Source of the DNA: DASXYG01 sp036502625
Lineage (GTDB): Bacteria > Actinomycetota > Actinomycetes > Streptosporangiales > Streptosporangiaceae
Direction of reading: 5' to 3'
Assembly: GCA_036502625.1 (NCBI GenBank)
Contig: DASXYG010000035.1
Coordinates: forward strand, 96,788 to 160,787
Length of the DNA stretch: 64,000 bases
Of the stretch, positions 23,061-31,424 are shown piece after piece (the stretch's first letter is position 1; each line of letters starts with the position of its first letter). The notes under the pieces were generated by a model. The model was given only the letters and a program-made list of their open reading frames with translations. It made no database searches and was not told the DNA's origin. A program made the translations under genes and the position numbers.

Positions 23061-24307
23061 CGCGCCCCCAGCGTCCGTGCCGCGGCGATGCCGGAGCGGC
23101 AGCCGTCCTCGTGGAAGCCCCAGCCGTGGTAGGCGCCCGCGTACGCGACCACGCCGTCGTCGAGCTCCGGCAGGCGCCGCTGCGCGGCCAAGGTCTCCGG
23201 CGTGTAGAGCGGGTGCTCGTACTCCATGCGCGCCAGCACCCGGTCGTCGGGCACGGTGCCCGGGTCGTTCAGCGTGACGATCAGGTCGTCCGGCGCGCCG
23301 AGCCGCTGGAGCCGGTTCATGTCGTAGCTGACCCGCGCCTCGCCGGCGGCGGGGTCGCAGGACGGCAGCGCGTGGTTCCACGACGCGCGGGCGCGCGGCG
23401 CGCGGGGCAGCATCCGGCCGTCGGTGTGCAGCAGCACCCGGCTGCGCGTGTAGCGGAACGCGCCGAGGACCTCCCGCTCGGCCCGCGTGGGCGCGGCGAG
23501 CAGCCGCAGCGCGTCGCCGGGGTGGGTGGCCACGACCACGCCGTCGAAGGCGCGCGTCCCGTCGGCGCCGTCGCGCACCTCGACGCCGCCCGGCACCCGC
23601 CGCACGGCCCGCACCGGCGCGTCCGTACGGGCGGCGGCCAGGTTCTTCACGACCCGCTCCACGTACGTCCGCGACCCGCCGACGACCGTGCGCCAGGTCG
23701 GGGAGCCGTGCACGGACAGCATCCCGTGGTTGTCCAGGAACGCGAACAGGTAGCGCGCCGGGTAGCGCAGCGCGAGCCCGGGCGGGCACGACCACACCGC
23801 GGAGACCAGCGGCACGGCGAAGTGCCGTACGAAGTAGCGCGAGTAGCCGCCCTCAGCGAGGAACGCCTCCAGCGTCGGCCCGTCCCCCTCCGTACGGGCC
23901 GACTGCCGGCGGGCGGCCCGGTGGAACCGCGGCACCTCGGCGAGCATCCGCAGGTACGCGGGCCGCACGGCGCGCGCGGACGGGAACAGCCCGCCGGCGC
24001 CGCGGCCGCCCGCGTACTCCAGCCCGCATCCGGCGCAGGAGACCGACATGCTCATCCCGGTCTCCCGCGTGGCCACGCCGAGCTCGTCGAACAGCCGCGT
24101 GAGGTGCGGGTACGTGCGCCTGTTGTGCACGATGAACCCGCTGTCCACCACGTACGGCCGGCCGCCGCTGACCACGTCGTGCGTGTGCGCGTGGCCGCCG
24201 AACCGGTCGCCGGCCTCGTACAGCGTCACGTCCGCGGCGCGGTTGAGTGTGTACGCCGCGGTCAGCCCCGCGATCCCGGACCCGACCACCGCGATCCGCC
24301 GTCGCAT
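23057..24307 (-). CDS. NAD(P)/FAD-dependent amine-oxidase-like oxidoreductase
   Basis: 416-residue flavoprotein. The N-terminal GxGxxG is AVVGSGIAGLTAAY, followed by the family motif FGGHAHTHDV; the C-terminal FAD segment is YAGAYHGWGFHEDG. This DUF1365/CFA-associated group is thought to act on membrane fatty acids, in contrast to true amine oxidases. First gene of the five-gene minus-strand operon, so its upstream gap (24308-24422) carries the operon promoter, opposite the B12 photoreceptor gene. Confidence 0.9.
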   Translation of the reverse strand: MRRRIAVVGSGIAGLTAAYTLNRAADVTLYEAGDRFGGHAHTHDVVSGGRPYVVDSGFIVHNRRTYPHLTRLFDELGVATRETGMSMSVSCAGCGLEYAGGRGAGGLFPSARAVRPAYLRMLAEVPRFHRAARRQSARTEGDGPTLEAFLAEGGYSRYFVRHFAVPLVSAVWSCPPGLALRYPARYLFAFLDNHGMLSVHGSPTWRTVVGGSRTYVERVVKNLAAARTDAPVRAVRRVPGGVEVRDGADGTRAFDGVVVATHPGDALRLLAAPTRAEREVLGAFRYTRSRVLLHTDGRMLPRAPRARASWNHALPSCDPAAGEARVSYDMNRLQRLGAPDDLIVTLNDPGTVPDDRVLARMEYEHPLYTPETLAAQRRLPELDDGVVAYAGAYHGWGFHEDGCRSGIAAARTLGAR

Positions 24308-24346
24308 CGGCCCACCCCCTTCACCGGGTTGATTCGCTGCCGACGG

Positions 24347-24381
24347 GCGCGCGGATGGGTCGGGCCCGCACATCCGCGCGC
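24347..24381. promoter_or_regulatory. 11-bp perfect inverted repeat between lipid operon and carH-like gene
   Basis: GCGCGCGGATG at 24347-24357 and CATCCGCGCGC at 24371-24381, perfect arms with a 13-nt spacer, in the 115-bp divergent gap. Best candidate for the binding site of the MerR/B12 regulator that starts at 24423. A -10-like TAGCCT (24408-24413) faces that gene. Confidence 0.6.
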
Positions 24382-24422
24382 GGCCGATCACGGCGGGGCG
24401 GCTGCCGTAGCCTGGGCGCGAG

Positions 24423-25331
24423 ATGAACAGTCCGCCCCTGCCGGAACCGGTGCTCGGTGTCGGCGCGCTCGCCCGGAGGCTCGGCGTGCCGGCCCCGACG
24501 CTGCGCACGTGGGAGCGGCGGTACGGCATCGGCCCCAGCGGCCGCAGCGCGGGCGGCCACCGGCGGTACACCGAGGACGACGTGGCCCGGGTCGTGCTGA
24601 TGCGGCGGCTGGTGCTGCGCGGCGTGCCGCCCGGCGACGCGGCGCGCGCGGCGCTGGCCGCCGACGTACGCGGCCACGGCGAGGCACCCGCGGCGCCCGC
24701 GCCCGGTGCCGCCGAGCCGCCGCCGATCGGGGCGGAAGGCCTGGTCCAGGCGGCGCTGGCGCTCGACGGCATGACGCTCGCCGACACGATCGGCGACTGG
24801 GTCACCCGGGTCGGCGTCGTCGAGACGTGGGAGGCGCTGCTCGCGCCCGCGCTGATCGCCATCGGCGAGCGGTACGCCCGGTTCCGCGACTGCGTGGACG
24901 CCGAGCACCTGCTGTCCGAGCACGCGCTGGCGGCGCTCGGCGCGGCGGCCGCGCGGCGGTCCGCGCCGGTGGTGACCGTACGCCCGGCGCTGCTGGCCTG
25001 CGCGGAGGAGGAGCAGCACAGCCTGGCCCTGCACGCCCTGGCCGCGGCGCTGAACGACCGCGGCGTGGCCACCCGGGTCCTCGGCCAGCGCACCCCGTTC
25101 GCCACGCTGCGGCGCGCCATCGCCAGGATCGGCCCGGCGGCCGTCTTCGTCTGGGCGCAGACCCCCGAGACCGCCGACACGGCCGCCGTCGCCGACCTCC
25201 CGGCCCAGCGCCCGGCGCCGCTCCTCGTGCTCGGCGGCCCCGGCTGGGACCCGCGCGCGGTGCCCGCCGGCGCGTGCCTCGCCGCCTCGCTGCCCGACGC
25301 CATCGCGCTGATCACCGACGCCACGGCCTGA
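24423..25331 (+). CDS. litR: MerR-family B12-binding photoreceptor regulator (CarH/LitR-like)
   Basis: 302-residue regulator. N-terminal MerR winged helix (VGALARRLGVPAPTLRTWER), a Pro/Ala linker, a helical cap and a cobalamin-binding Rossmann domain. The lower axial His lies in EEEQHSLALHAL and the cap Glu-His in VDAEHLL. In Thermus CarH a Trp shields adenosylcobalamin ten residues before that Glu; here the position is Tyr (ERYARF). Such proteins repress in the dark and release DNA on light. The divergent lipid operon and the nearby photolyase fit that role. Confidence 0.88.
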   Translation: MNSPPLPEPVLGVGALARRLGVPAPTLRTWERRYGIGPSGRSAGGHRRYTEDDVARVVLMRRLVLRGVPPGDAARAALAADVRGHGEAPAAPAPGAAEPPPIGAEGLVQAALALDGMTLADTIGDWVTRVGVVETWEALLAPALIAIGERYARFRDCVDAEHLLSEHALAALGAAAARRSAPVVTVRPALLACAEEEQHSLALHALAAALNDRGVATRVLGQRTPFATLRRAIARIGPAAVFVWAQTPETADTAAVADLPAQRPAPLLVLGGPGWDPRAVPAGACLAASLPDAIALITDATA

Positions 25332-25440
25332 CCGGCCCGTACGCGTCCCGCTCCGCCATCCGTCCTCCCGGACACCCTTCCGCTTGCCTCTGGCCGCTCA
25401 TGCGAATAGGTTTTGAATAAGTTTACTGGAGGGGGCGGGT
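25332..25440 (+). promoter_or_regulatory. AT-rich promoter candidate before epimerase-photolyase pair
   Basis: The last 40 bp turn AT-rich (GCGAATAGGTTTTGAATAAG, then TTTACT) before the ribosome site TGGAGGGGGCGG and ATG at 25441. TTGAAT and TTTACT could serve as promoter boxes, but spacing is not standard. It may be a target of the light regulator or of an ECF sigma factor. Confidence 0.4.
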
Positions 25441-26838
25441 ATGGACGCGACGCGCCGGGGCATCGTCACGTCGCAGGAGCTGGCGGCGCCGGTCGAGGAG
25501 GTGTTCGGCTGGCACGAGCGGCCGGGCGCGCTCACGCGGCTGACCCCGCCGTGGCAGCCCGTACGGGTCGTCCGCGAGGCCGGGTCGCTGCGCGACGGCA
25601 CTGCCGAGCTGCGGCTGCCCGCCGGGGTCAGGTGGGTGGCGCGGCACTCCGGCTACGACCCGCCGCGCCGCTTCGTCGACGAGCTCGACTCCCTGCCGCT
25701 GCGCTGGCGGCACGAGCACGCGTTCGCCGACCGCGGCGAGGGCCGCACCCGCCTCACCGACCGGGTCGAGACCTCCGTGCCGTACGGCTTCCTGCGCGCG
25801 ATGTTCGCGTACCGGCACCGGCAGTTGGCCGGCGACCTGGCCGCGCACCGGCTGGCCCAGGAGCTGGGCGCCGGGCCGATGACGATCGCCGTCACCGGGT
25901 CGGGCGGGCTGGTCGGCACCGAGCTCGCGGCGTTCCTGACCGGCGGCGGCCACCGGGTCGTCCGCCTCGTACGGGGCGCGCCGCGCGGCGCCGGCGAGCG
26001 GCGGTGGGATCCCGACGATCCGGACCCGGCGCTGCTCGACGGCGTGGACGCGGTGGTGCACCTCGCCGGCGAACCGATCGGGGGCCGGTTCTCCGGCGGG
26101 CACCGCGCGCGGCTGCGCGCCAGCCGGATCCCGCCGACGCGGCGGCTCGCCGAGCTGGTCGCCGCGGCGCCCCGGCCGCCACGCTGCCTGGTGGTCGCGT
26201 CCGCGATCGGCTACTACGGCCCGGACCGCGGCGACGAGGAGCTGACCGAGGACGCCACGCCCGGCGACGGCTTCCTCGCCGACCTGGTGGGCGAGTGGGA
26301 GGCCGCGTCGATCCCGGCCGAGGAGGCGGGCGTACGGGTGGTCCGCGTCCGTACGGGCATCGTGCAGAGCCCGCGCGGCGGCCAGCTCCGGTTGATGCGC
26401 CCGCTGTTCGCCGCCGGGCTGGGCGGGCGGCTCGGCTCCGGGCGGCAGTGGATGTCGTGGATCGGCATCGACGACCTCGTGGACGTGTACCATCGCGCGC
26501 TGGTCGACGCGTCCCTGAGCGGCGCGGTCAACGCGGTCGCGCCGAACCCGGTCCGCAACGCCGACTACACCCGCGCGCTGGCCGCGGTGCTGCACCGGCC
26601 CGCGGCGCTGCCCGTACCCGGGCTGGGCCCGCGGCTGCTCCTCGGCGCGGAGGGCGCGGCCGAGCTGGCGCTGGCCGACCAGCGCGTCGTCCCGGCCCGC
26701 CTCCAGGGCGCCGGGCACACGTTCCGGTTCCCCGAGCCGCACGAGGCGCTGCGCCACGTGCTCGGCCGTACGACGGAGGACGCGCCGCCCGGCTGCCGGC
26801 GTTCGAGCTGCGGATGGGCGCGAAGGCGACCGCGCTGA
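25441..26838 (+). CDS. SRPBCC-epimerase fusion (TIGR01777/DUF1731)
   Basis: 465 residues in two parts. About 1-140 is an SRPBCC ligand-binding domain (FGWHERPGALTRLTPPWQP). From about 147 comes an NAD(P)-binding epimerase domain with TGSGGLVGTELAAFL, the YYGPD segment and SGAVNAVAPNPV near the C-terminus, as in YfcH-like proteins. The two-domain form is common in actinobacterial and proteobacterial light/stress lipid clusters. Ribosome site GGAGGGGGCGG. Followed 36 bp later by the photolyase. Confidence 0.88.
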   Translation: MDATRRGIVTSQELAAPVEEVFGWHERPGALTRLTPPWQPVRVVREAGSLRDGTAELRLPAGVRWVARHSGYDPPRRFVDELDSLPLRWRHEHAFADRGEGRTRLTDRVETSVPYGFLRAMFAYRHRQLAGDLAAHRLAQELGAGPMTIAVTGSGGLVGTELAAFLTGGGHRVVRLVRGAPRGAGERRWDPDDPDPALLDGVDAVVHLAGEPIGGRFSGGHRARLRASRIPPTRRLAELVAAAPRPPRCLVVASAIGYYGPDRGDEELTEDATPGDGFLADLVGEWEAASIPAEEAGVRVVRVRTGIVQSPRGGQLRLMRPLFAAGLGGRLGSGRQWMSWIGIDDLVDVYHRALVDASLSGAVNAVAPNPVRNADYTRALAAVLHRPAALPVPGLGPRLLLGAEGAAELALADQRVVPARLQGAGHTFRFPEPHEALRHVLGRTTEDAPPGCRRSSCGWARRRPR

Positions 26839-26874
26839 CCGGCCCGCCGCGTGACGGAGAAAGGGGACGGACGC

Positions 26875-28197
26875 ATGGCACGCACGACGATCGCGCTGTT
26901 CAGCCGGGACCTCCGGGTCCGGGACAACCCCGCGCTGATGGCCGCGTACTCCGGCGGCGACCGGGTGGTGCCGCTGTTCGTGCTGGACGAGGGCATGGTC
27001 GGCGGGCGGCACACGGCGCCGGCGCGGATCGCGTACATCGTCGACGCGCTCGGCGACCTGCGCGCGTCCCTGCGGGAGCGCCACGGCGACCTGGTCGTGC
27101 GCTGCGGCGGGCTGGTGCGCGAGGTGATGCGGGTGGTCCGCGAGGTGGACGCCAGCGCGGTGCACTGCGCCGACGACGTCAGCGGCCACGCCGGGTCCAT
27201 CCGCGACGCCCTCGCCCGCGCCTGCGCGGACGCGCGCGTGGAGTGGGCCGTCCACCCGGGCGTGACGGCCATCGGCCCGGGCGCCGTCATGCCGGTCGGC
27301 GGCGACCACTACAAGGTGTTCACGCCGTACTGGCGCGCGTGGGAGGCGGCGCCGCGGCGGCCGGTCCTGCCCGCGCCCGGCTACGTACGCCTGCCGGACG
27401 GCATCGACCCCGGCCCGATCCCGACGGCCGCCGAGCTGCTCGGCGCCCGACCGCCGGCCGGCCTGGTCACCGGCGGCGAGACCGCGGCGCGGCGGCGCCT
27501 GGACCACTGGCTGCGGTCCGGCCTGGCCGCGTACGACACGTACGCGGACAACCTGGCCGCCGACGGCACCTCGCGGCTGTCCGCGGACCTGCGGTTCGGC
27601 TGCGTGTCGCCGCGCGAGACGGCCGAGCGCGCGGGCGGCGGCGCCTTCACCCGGCAGCTCGCCTGGCGCGACTTCTACCACCAGGTCACCGCCGCGTTCC
27701 CGGCCATCACCCGCCGCGACTACCGCCCGCGCCGCGCCGACTGGCACAACGACCCGGACGCCTTCGACGCCTGGCGCGCCGGCCGTACGGGCATCCCGAT
27801 CGTGGACGCCGGCATGCGGCAGTTGCGCGCCGAGGGCTTCATGCACAACCGCGCCCGCATGATCACCGCGTCCGTCCTGTGCAGGCGGCTGCGCGTCGAC
27901 TGGCGCTACGGCGCCGCCCACTTCATGGACCTCCTGGTCGACGGCGACGTGGCGAACAACTACGGCAACTGGCAGTGGTGCGCGGGCACCGGCAACGACA
28001 CCCGCCCCAACCGCGTCCTGAACCCCCTCCGCCAGTCGCGCCGCTTCGACCCGTCCGGCGCCTACATCCGCAAGTACGTCCCCGAACTGGCCGACCTGGA
28101 CGCCCCGCTTGTCCACCGCCCGTGGACGGCACCCGCCCGCGTACGCCGCGCCCTCGCCTACCCGCCGCCGATCCTCGACCCGGACACGATGCCGTGA
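26875..28197 (+). CDS. phr: Deoxyribodipyrimidine photolyase
   Basis: 440-residue FAD photolyase that repairs UV cyclobutane dimers with blue light. N-terminal alpha/beta antenna domain (IALFSRDLRVRDNPAL). C-terminal FAD domain with QLAWRDFYHQV, MHNRARMITASVL and the signature NNYGNWQWCAGTGNDT. Length and motifs fit class I CPD photolyases. ATG at 26875 with GAGAAAGGGGACGG upstream. Its position beside the B12 photoreceptor suggests light induction. Strong hairpin at 28249-28280 downstream. Confidence 0.94.
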   Translation: MARTTIALFSRDLRVRDNPALMAAYSGGDRVVPLFVLDEGMVGGRHTAPARIAYIVDALGDLRASLRERHGDLVVRCGGLVREVMRVVREVDASAVHCADDVSGHAGSIRDALARACADARVEWAVHPGVTAIGPGAVMPVGGDHYKVFTPYWRAWEAAPRRPVLPAPGYVRLPDGIDPGPIPTAAELLGARPPAGLVTGGETAARRRLDHWLRSGLAAYDTYADNLAADGTSRLSADLRFGCVSPRETAERAGGGAFTRQLAWRDFYHQVTAAFPAITRRDYRPRRADWHNDPDAFDAWRAGRTGIPIVDAGMRQLRAEGFMHNRARMITASVLCRRLRVDWRYGAAHFMDLLVDGDVANNYGNWQWCAGTGNDTRPNRVLNPLRQSRRFDPSGAYIRKYVPELADLDAPLVHRPWTAPARVRRALAYPPPILDPDTMP

Positions 28198-28248
28198 CCG
28201 CCCCGGACCCGGCGCCCTCCGCTGGCACGTGACGGTCCCGGGCGTACA

Positions 28249-28280
28249 GGAGGGGCGGGGCTCGGCGGCCCCGCCCCTCC
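28249..28280. terminator. Bidirectional intrinsic hairpin
   Basis: Perfect 13-bp GC stem (GGAGGGGCGGGGC 28249-28261 with 28268-28280), 6-nt loop. It lies between the convergent photolyase (ends 28197) and small secreted protein (ends 28299). Confidence 0.85.
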
Positions 28281-28298
28281 CGCGTCAGCGCGCTGCGG

Positions 28299-28607
28299 CT
28301 ACATGCCGGCGTACGTCCGCATCATCGAGCCGGTGAAGTCGGCGTGGCCGCTGCGGCGGTCGGAGCTGCCGCGGGCGCCCCAGCCCTTGATGTGGGTGGT
28401 GTGCATGTAGACCGTCGTGTCCGTGTAGTCGAAGCCGCCGACGGCGCCTTCGTCGTGCGACGACGACCCGCCGACGGAGCCCGACAGGCTCGCCGAGGAA
28501 CTTGGGTTGTCCGCCGCGCTCGCCATACCGGCGAATCCGGTGACGGCGAGGGTGGACAGGGCTGCGATGGCGGTGCCAGCAGCGAGCCGACGAACGGTCG
28601 AGCGCAT
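28299..28607 (-). CDS. Small secreted protein of unknown function
   Basis: 102 residues: a Sec signal peptide (twin Arg start MRSTVRRLA, hydrophobic core, cleavage after MASA) and a mature part of about 70 residues rich in Ser, Gly, His and Asp. No cysteine, no lipobox, no sorting signal, no family recognised. ATG at 28607 preceded by AGGGGGAAG. Its promoter region carries two direct repeats 20 bp apart and a dyad (28635-28671), so it is probably tightly regulated. Confidence 0.75.
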   Translation of the reverse strand: MRSTVRRLAAGTAIAALSTLAVTGFAGMASAADNPSSSASLSGSVGGSSSHDEGAVGGFDYTDTTVYMHTTHIKGWGARGSSDRRSGHADFTGSMMRTYAGM

Positions 28608-28634
28608 AGAAGCTTCCCCCTGAATTTCGAGCGA

Positions 28635-28671
28635 TGACTACTTTGAGTCACTGTCCGATCCTTTGAGTAAC
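28635..28671. promoter_or_regulatory. Direct repeats and dyad upstream of the secreted protein
   Basis: CTTTGAGTCAC (28641-28651) and CTTTGAGTAAC (28661-28671) recur with exactly 20-bp spacing. The first overlaps the dyad TGACT-ACTTTG-AGTCA (28635-28650). Placed 30-65 bp before the minus-strand start at 28607, fitting a regulator that binds two turns of the same helix face. Confidence 0.5.
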
Positions 28672-28806
28672 CGGTCGTGGGGTCGCGGAAACCCCTAGAG
28701 GGGGATGGATCGTCCCTGGATGAGCCGGGCCTTCATCCGGGGACGGCGACGGCGCAGCCTTGATCGTGACGGCCCGTTACGGGGCCGGCCACGAGAGGGG
28801 AATCCG

Positions 28807-29568
28807 TTGAGCGAACACACCATCGCGCTGGTCACCGGGGGCGGCCGCGGACTGGGCCGGGCCACCGCCCTGGCGCTGGCCGATGCCGGCACCGACGTGA
28901 TCATCACGTACCGGTCGAGCAAGGACGAGGCCGCCGAGGTCGTCGCGGAGGCGGCCGCGCTCGGGAGCCGCGCCGTCGCCCTGCGCCTGGACACCACCGA
29001 GTTCGGCGCGTTCCCGGCCTTCGCCGGCGCCGTACGCGACGCGCTGCGCGACGAGTGGGGGCGTACGACCTTCGACTTCCTGGTCAACAACGCCGGCATC
29101 GGCCTGGTCACCCCGGCCGGGTCGACCTCCGCCGCCGACTTCGACCTGCTCGTCGACGTGCATTTCAAGGGCGTGCTGTTCCTGACCGAGGAGCTGCTGC
29201 CGCTGATCGCCGACGGCGGGCGGATCATCAACCTGTCCACCGGCCTGACCCGCTTCGTGGGCCCCGGCTACGCGGTGTACGCCGCGGTGAAGAGCGCCGT
29301 GGAGACGTGGACCCGCTACCTGGCCGCCGAGCTCGGCGGGCGCGGCATCACGGCCAACGCCGTGGCGCCCGGACCCGTCGGCACGGACTTCGGCGGCGGC
29401 GCGCTGCGCGACGACGCGGGCGTACGCGGCGTGCTCGCCGGGCAGACGGCGCTCGGCCGGGTCGGCGAGCCCGGCGACATCGGCCCGGTGATCGCCGCCC
29501 TGCTCGCCCCGGGCACCGGCTGGATCAACGCCCAGCGCGTTGAGGCGTCCGGCGGGTCGCGCCTGTGA
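28807..29568 (+). CDS. Short-chain dehydrogenase/reductase (FabG-like)
   Basis: 253-residue classical SDR: TGGGRGLG cofactor motif, NNAGIG, catalytic YAAVK and PGPVGTDFGGG. The start is a TTG at 28807, chosen because GAGAGGGGA precedes it and the fold begins right after it. The stop overlaps the start region of the XRE regulator (GTGA), so they are cotranscribed. The substrate is unknown, and it lacks fatty-acid-synthesis neighbours. Confidence 0.88.
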   Translation: MSEHTIALVTGGGRGLGRATALALADAGTDVIITYRSSKDEAAEVVAEAAALGSRAVALRLDTTEFGAFPAFAGAVRDALRDEWGRTTFDFLVNNAGIGLVTPAGSTSAADFDLLVDVHFKGVLFLTEELLPLIADGGRIINLSTGLTRFVGPGYAVYAAVKSAVETWTRYLAAELGGRGITANAVAPGPVGTDFGGGALRDDAGVRGVLAGQTALGRVGEPGDIGPVIAALLAPGTGWINAQRVEASGGSRL

Positions 29569-30431
29569 CAATGGCCGGTATGGACCGCGCGCAATTGGCC
29601 GACTTCCTGCGCACCCGCCGCGAGGCGCTGCAGCCGGAGGACGTCGGGCTGCCACGCGGGCCGCGGCGGCGCACCCGGGGGCTGCGCCGCGAGGAGGTGG
29701 CCGCGCTGTGCGGCATGTCCGCCGACTACTACACGCGGATCGAGCAGCAGCGCGGCCCGCTGCCCTCGGAGCCGATGCTGTCGGCCATCGCCCGCGGCCT
29801 GCACCTCTCGCTGGACGAACGCGACCACCTGTTCCGCGTGGCCGGGCACAACACCCCCGGCCGCGGACCGGGCGCCGACCACGTCAGCCCGGGGATGATG
29901 CGCATCCTCGACCGGCTCACCGACACGCCCGCGGAGGTCGTCACGGGCATCGGCGAGACGCTCGTGCAGACCGACCTGGCCGTCGCGCTGGTCGGCCCGG
30001 AGACCGGCTACACCGGCCTGGCCCGCAGCGTCGTCTACCGCTGGTTCACCGACCCGGCCACCCGCGCGCTCTACCCGGCGGAGGACCGCCCACGGCACGC
30101 CCGCGCGTTCACCTCCGACCTGCGCGAGGCGTACTCCCGGCTCGGCGCCGACTCCCCCGCCGGGGAGATCGCCGACGCCCTGCTCGCGGCCAGCCCGGAG
30201 TTCGCCGGGCTGTGGGCCGCGCACGAGATCGGCGTACGGCGGCGCGACGACCGCAAGCGCATCGTGCACCCCGACCTCGGCCTGCTCGACCTGCACTGCC
30301 AGGTGCTGCACGAGGTCGACCACTCCCAGGCGCTGCTCGTCTACACCGCCACGCCGGGCACCGAGAGCTACGAGAAGCTGAAGCTGCTCCCCGTGCTCGG
30401 CCCGCGCCAGATGGACGAGCAGCGCGGCTGA
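29565..30431 (+). CDS. XRE-family regulator, MmyB type
   Basis: 288-residue regulator. Residues about 10-85 are a Cro/CI helix-turn-helix (LRREEVAALCGMSADYYTRI, then EQQRGPLPS). The rest is the MmyB-like PAS-type ligand domain (VYRWFTDPATRALYP, then LLDLHCQVLHEVDHSQALLV). Such genes usually control an adjacent SDR, here the coupled upstream one. Start uncertain: GTG 29565, ATG 29571 and ATG 29580 (MDRAQLADFL, the usual family N-terminus) are all in frame. Confidence 0.9.
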   Translation: MTMAGMDRAQLADFLRTRREALQPEDVGLPRGPRRRTRGLRREEVAALCGMSADYYTRIEQQRGPLPSEPMLSAIARGLHLSLDERDHLFRVAGHNTPGRGPGADHVSPGMMRILDRLTDTPAEVVTGIGETLVQTDLAVALVGPETGYTGLARSVVYRWFTDPATRALYPAEDRPRHARAFTSDLREAYSRLGADSPAGEIADALLAASPEFAGLWAAHEIGVRRRDDRKRIVHPDLGLLDLHCQVLHEVDHSQALLVYTATPGTESYEKLKLLPVLGPRQMDEQRG

Positions 30432-30435
30432 CCCG

Positions 30436-31332
30436 CTACCGCCGCCCGAGCGGGTCCAGGTGCGCGGCGGTGGCGTCGTCGGCGGTGGTCGACTCGCTCA
30501 GCTCCTGCCACCGCTCGTCCTCGGCCAGCAGCGCGCGGCCCGCCGCGGTCGCGTAGCGGTACGCGTCGGCGCCGACGAGCAGCCGCAGCGGCGGGTCGTC
30601 CAGCCCGGCGACGCGCAGCACGAGGTCGGCCACCTTGGCGGGGTCGCTGGCGGCGAGCAGGCTCGTGTCGTGCGCCTCGGCCATGCGGCCGACCGTCTCG
30701 GCGTACTCGGGCCGTACGGCGTCGATCCGCATCGACGAGCCGGCCCAGTCGGTGCGCATGCCGCCCGGTTCGAGCACGGTCACCCTGATGCCGAGCGGCG
30801 CCACCTCCTGGGCGAGCACCGAGGAGAACCCGCCGACCGCCCACTTGGCCGTCTGGTACGCGCCGAGCCCGGGTGTGGCCAGCCGGCCGCCGACCGAGGA
30901 CACCTGGATGATCCGCCCGGACCGCTGCTCCCGCATGACCGGCAGCGCCGCGCGGGTCAGCCGGACCACGCCGAACAGGTTCGTGTCCACCTGGGCGGCG
31001 AAGTCGTCGGGCGCGGTGTCCTCGATCGCGCCGAGGTTGGCGTATCCGGCGTTGTTGACCAGGACGTCGAGCCGGCCGAAGCGGTCGACGGCGGTGCGTA
31101 CGGCCGCCGCGGCGGCGGCGTCGTCGGTGACGTCGAGCGGCACCGCGGCGAACCGGTCGCCGGATTCCGCGGCCAGGTCGTCCAGGTCCGCGGTGCGGCG
31201 GGCGCCGGCGACGACCCGGTGGCCGGCCCGCAGCGCGGCCAGCGCGATCTGCCGGCCCAGGCCGCGCGAGGCGCCGCTGACCAGGAAGACCAGCGGTTCG
31301 GGTGCGGACTCGGGCGAGGATTGCGCGGTCAT
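30436..31332 (-). CDS. Short-chain dehydrogenase/reductase
   Basis: 298-residue SDR with SGASRGLG, NNAGYAN, catalytic Ser (QVSSVGG) and YQTAK. ATG at 31332 chosen because GGGGGT precedes it; ATG 31344 is an alternative. Divergent from the TetR gene at 31425 across two operator-like dyads, so it is probably the regulated target. The extended C-terminus after the fold is typical of the oxidoreductase-like SDRs paired with TetR genes. Confidence 0.9.
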   Translation of the reverse strand: MTAQSSPESAPEPLVFLVSGASRGLGRQIALAALRAGHRVVAGARRTADLDDLAAESGDRFAAVPLDVTDDAAAAAAVRTAVDRFGRLDVLVNNAGYANLGAIEDTAPDDFAAQVDTNLFGVVRLTRAALPVMREQRSGRIIQVSSVGGRLATPGLGAYQTAKWAVGGFSSVLAQEVAPLGIRVTVLEPGGMRTDWAGSSMRIDAVRPEYAETVGRMAEAHDTSLLAASDPAKVADLVLRVAGLDDPPLRLLVGADAYRYATAAGRALLAEDERWQELSESTTADDATAAHLDPLGRR

Positions 31333-31350
31333 CAGGACCCCCATGAGCTA

Positions 31351-31410
31351 ACTAACCGGTTGATTAGTTTCAGTAGACACCCGCCGAGGCGACGTGTCAA
31401 CCAAATGGTT
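31351..31410. promoter_or_regulatory. Two TetR operator dyads in the SDR/tetR gap
   Basis: ACTAA-CCGGTTGA-TTAGT at 31351-31368 (core AACCGGTT) and AACC-AAAT-GGTT at 31399-31410. The shared AACC/GGTT half-sites and the placement before both divergent starts fit binding by the TetR protein at 31425. Confidence 0.65.
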
Positions 31411-31424
31411 AGTAACGTGGAGGC

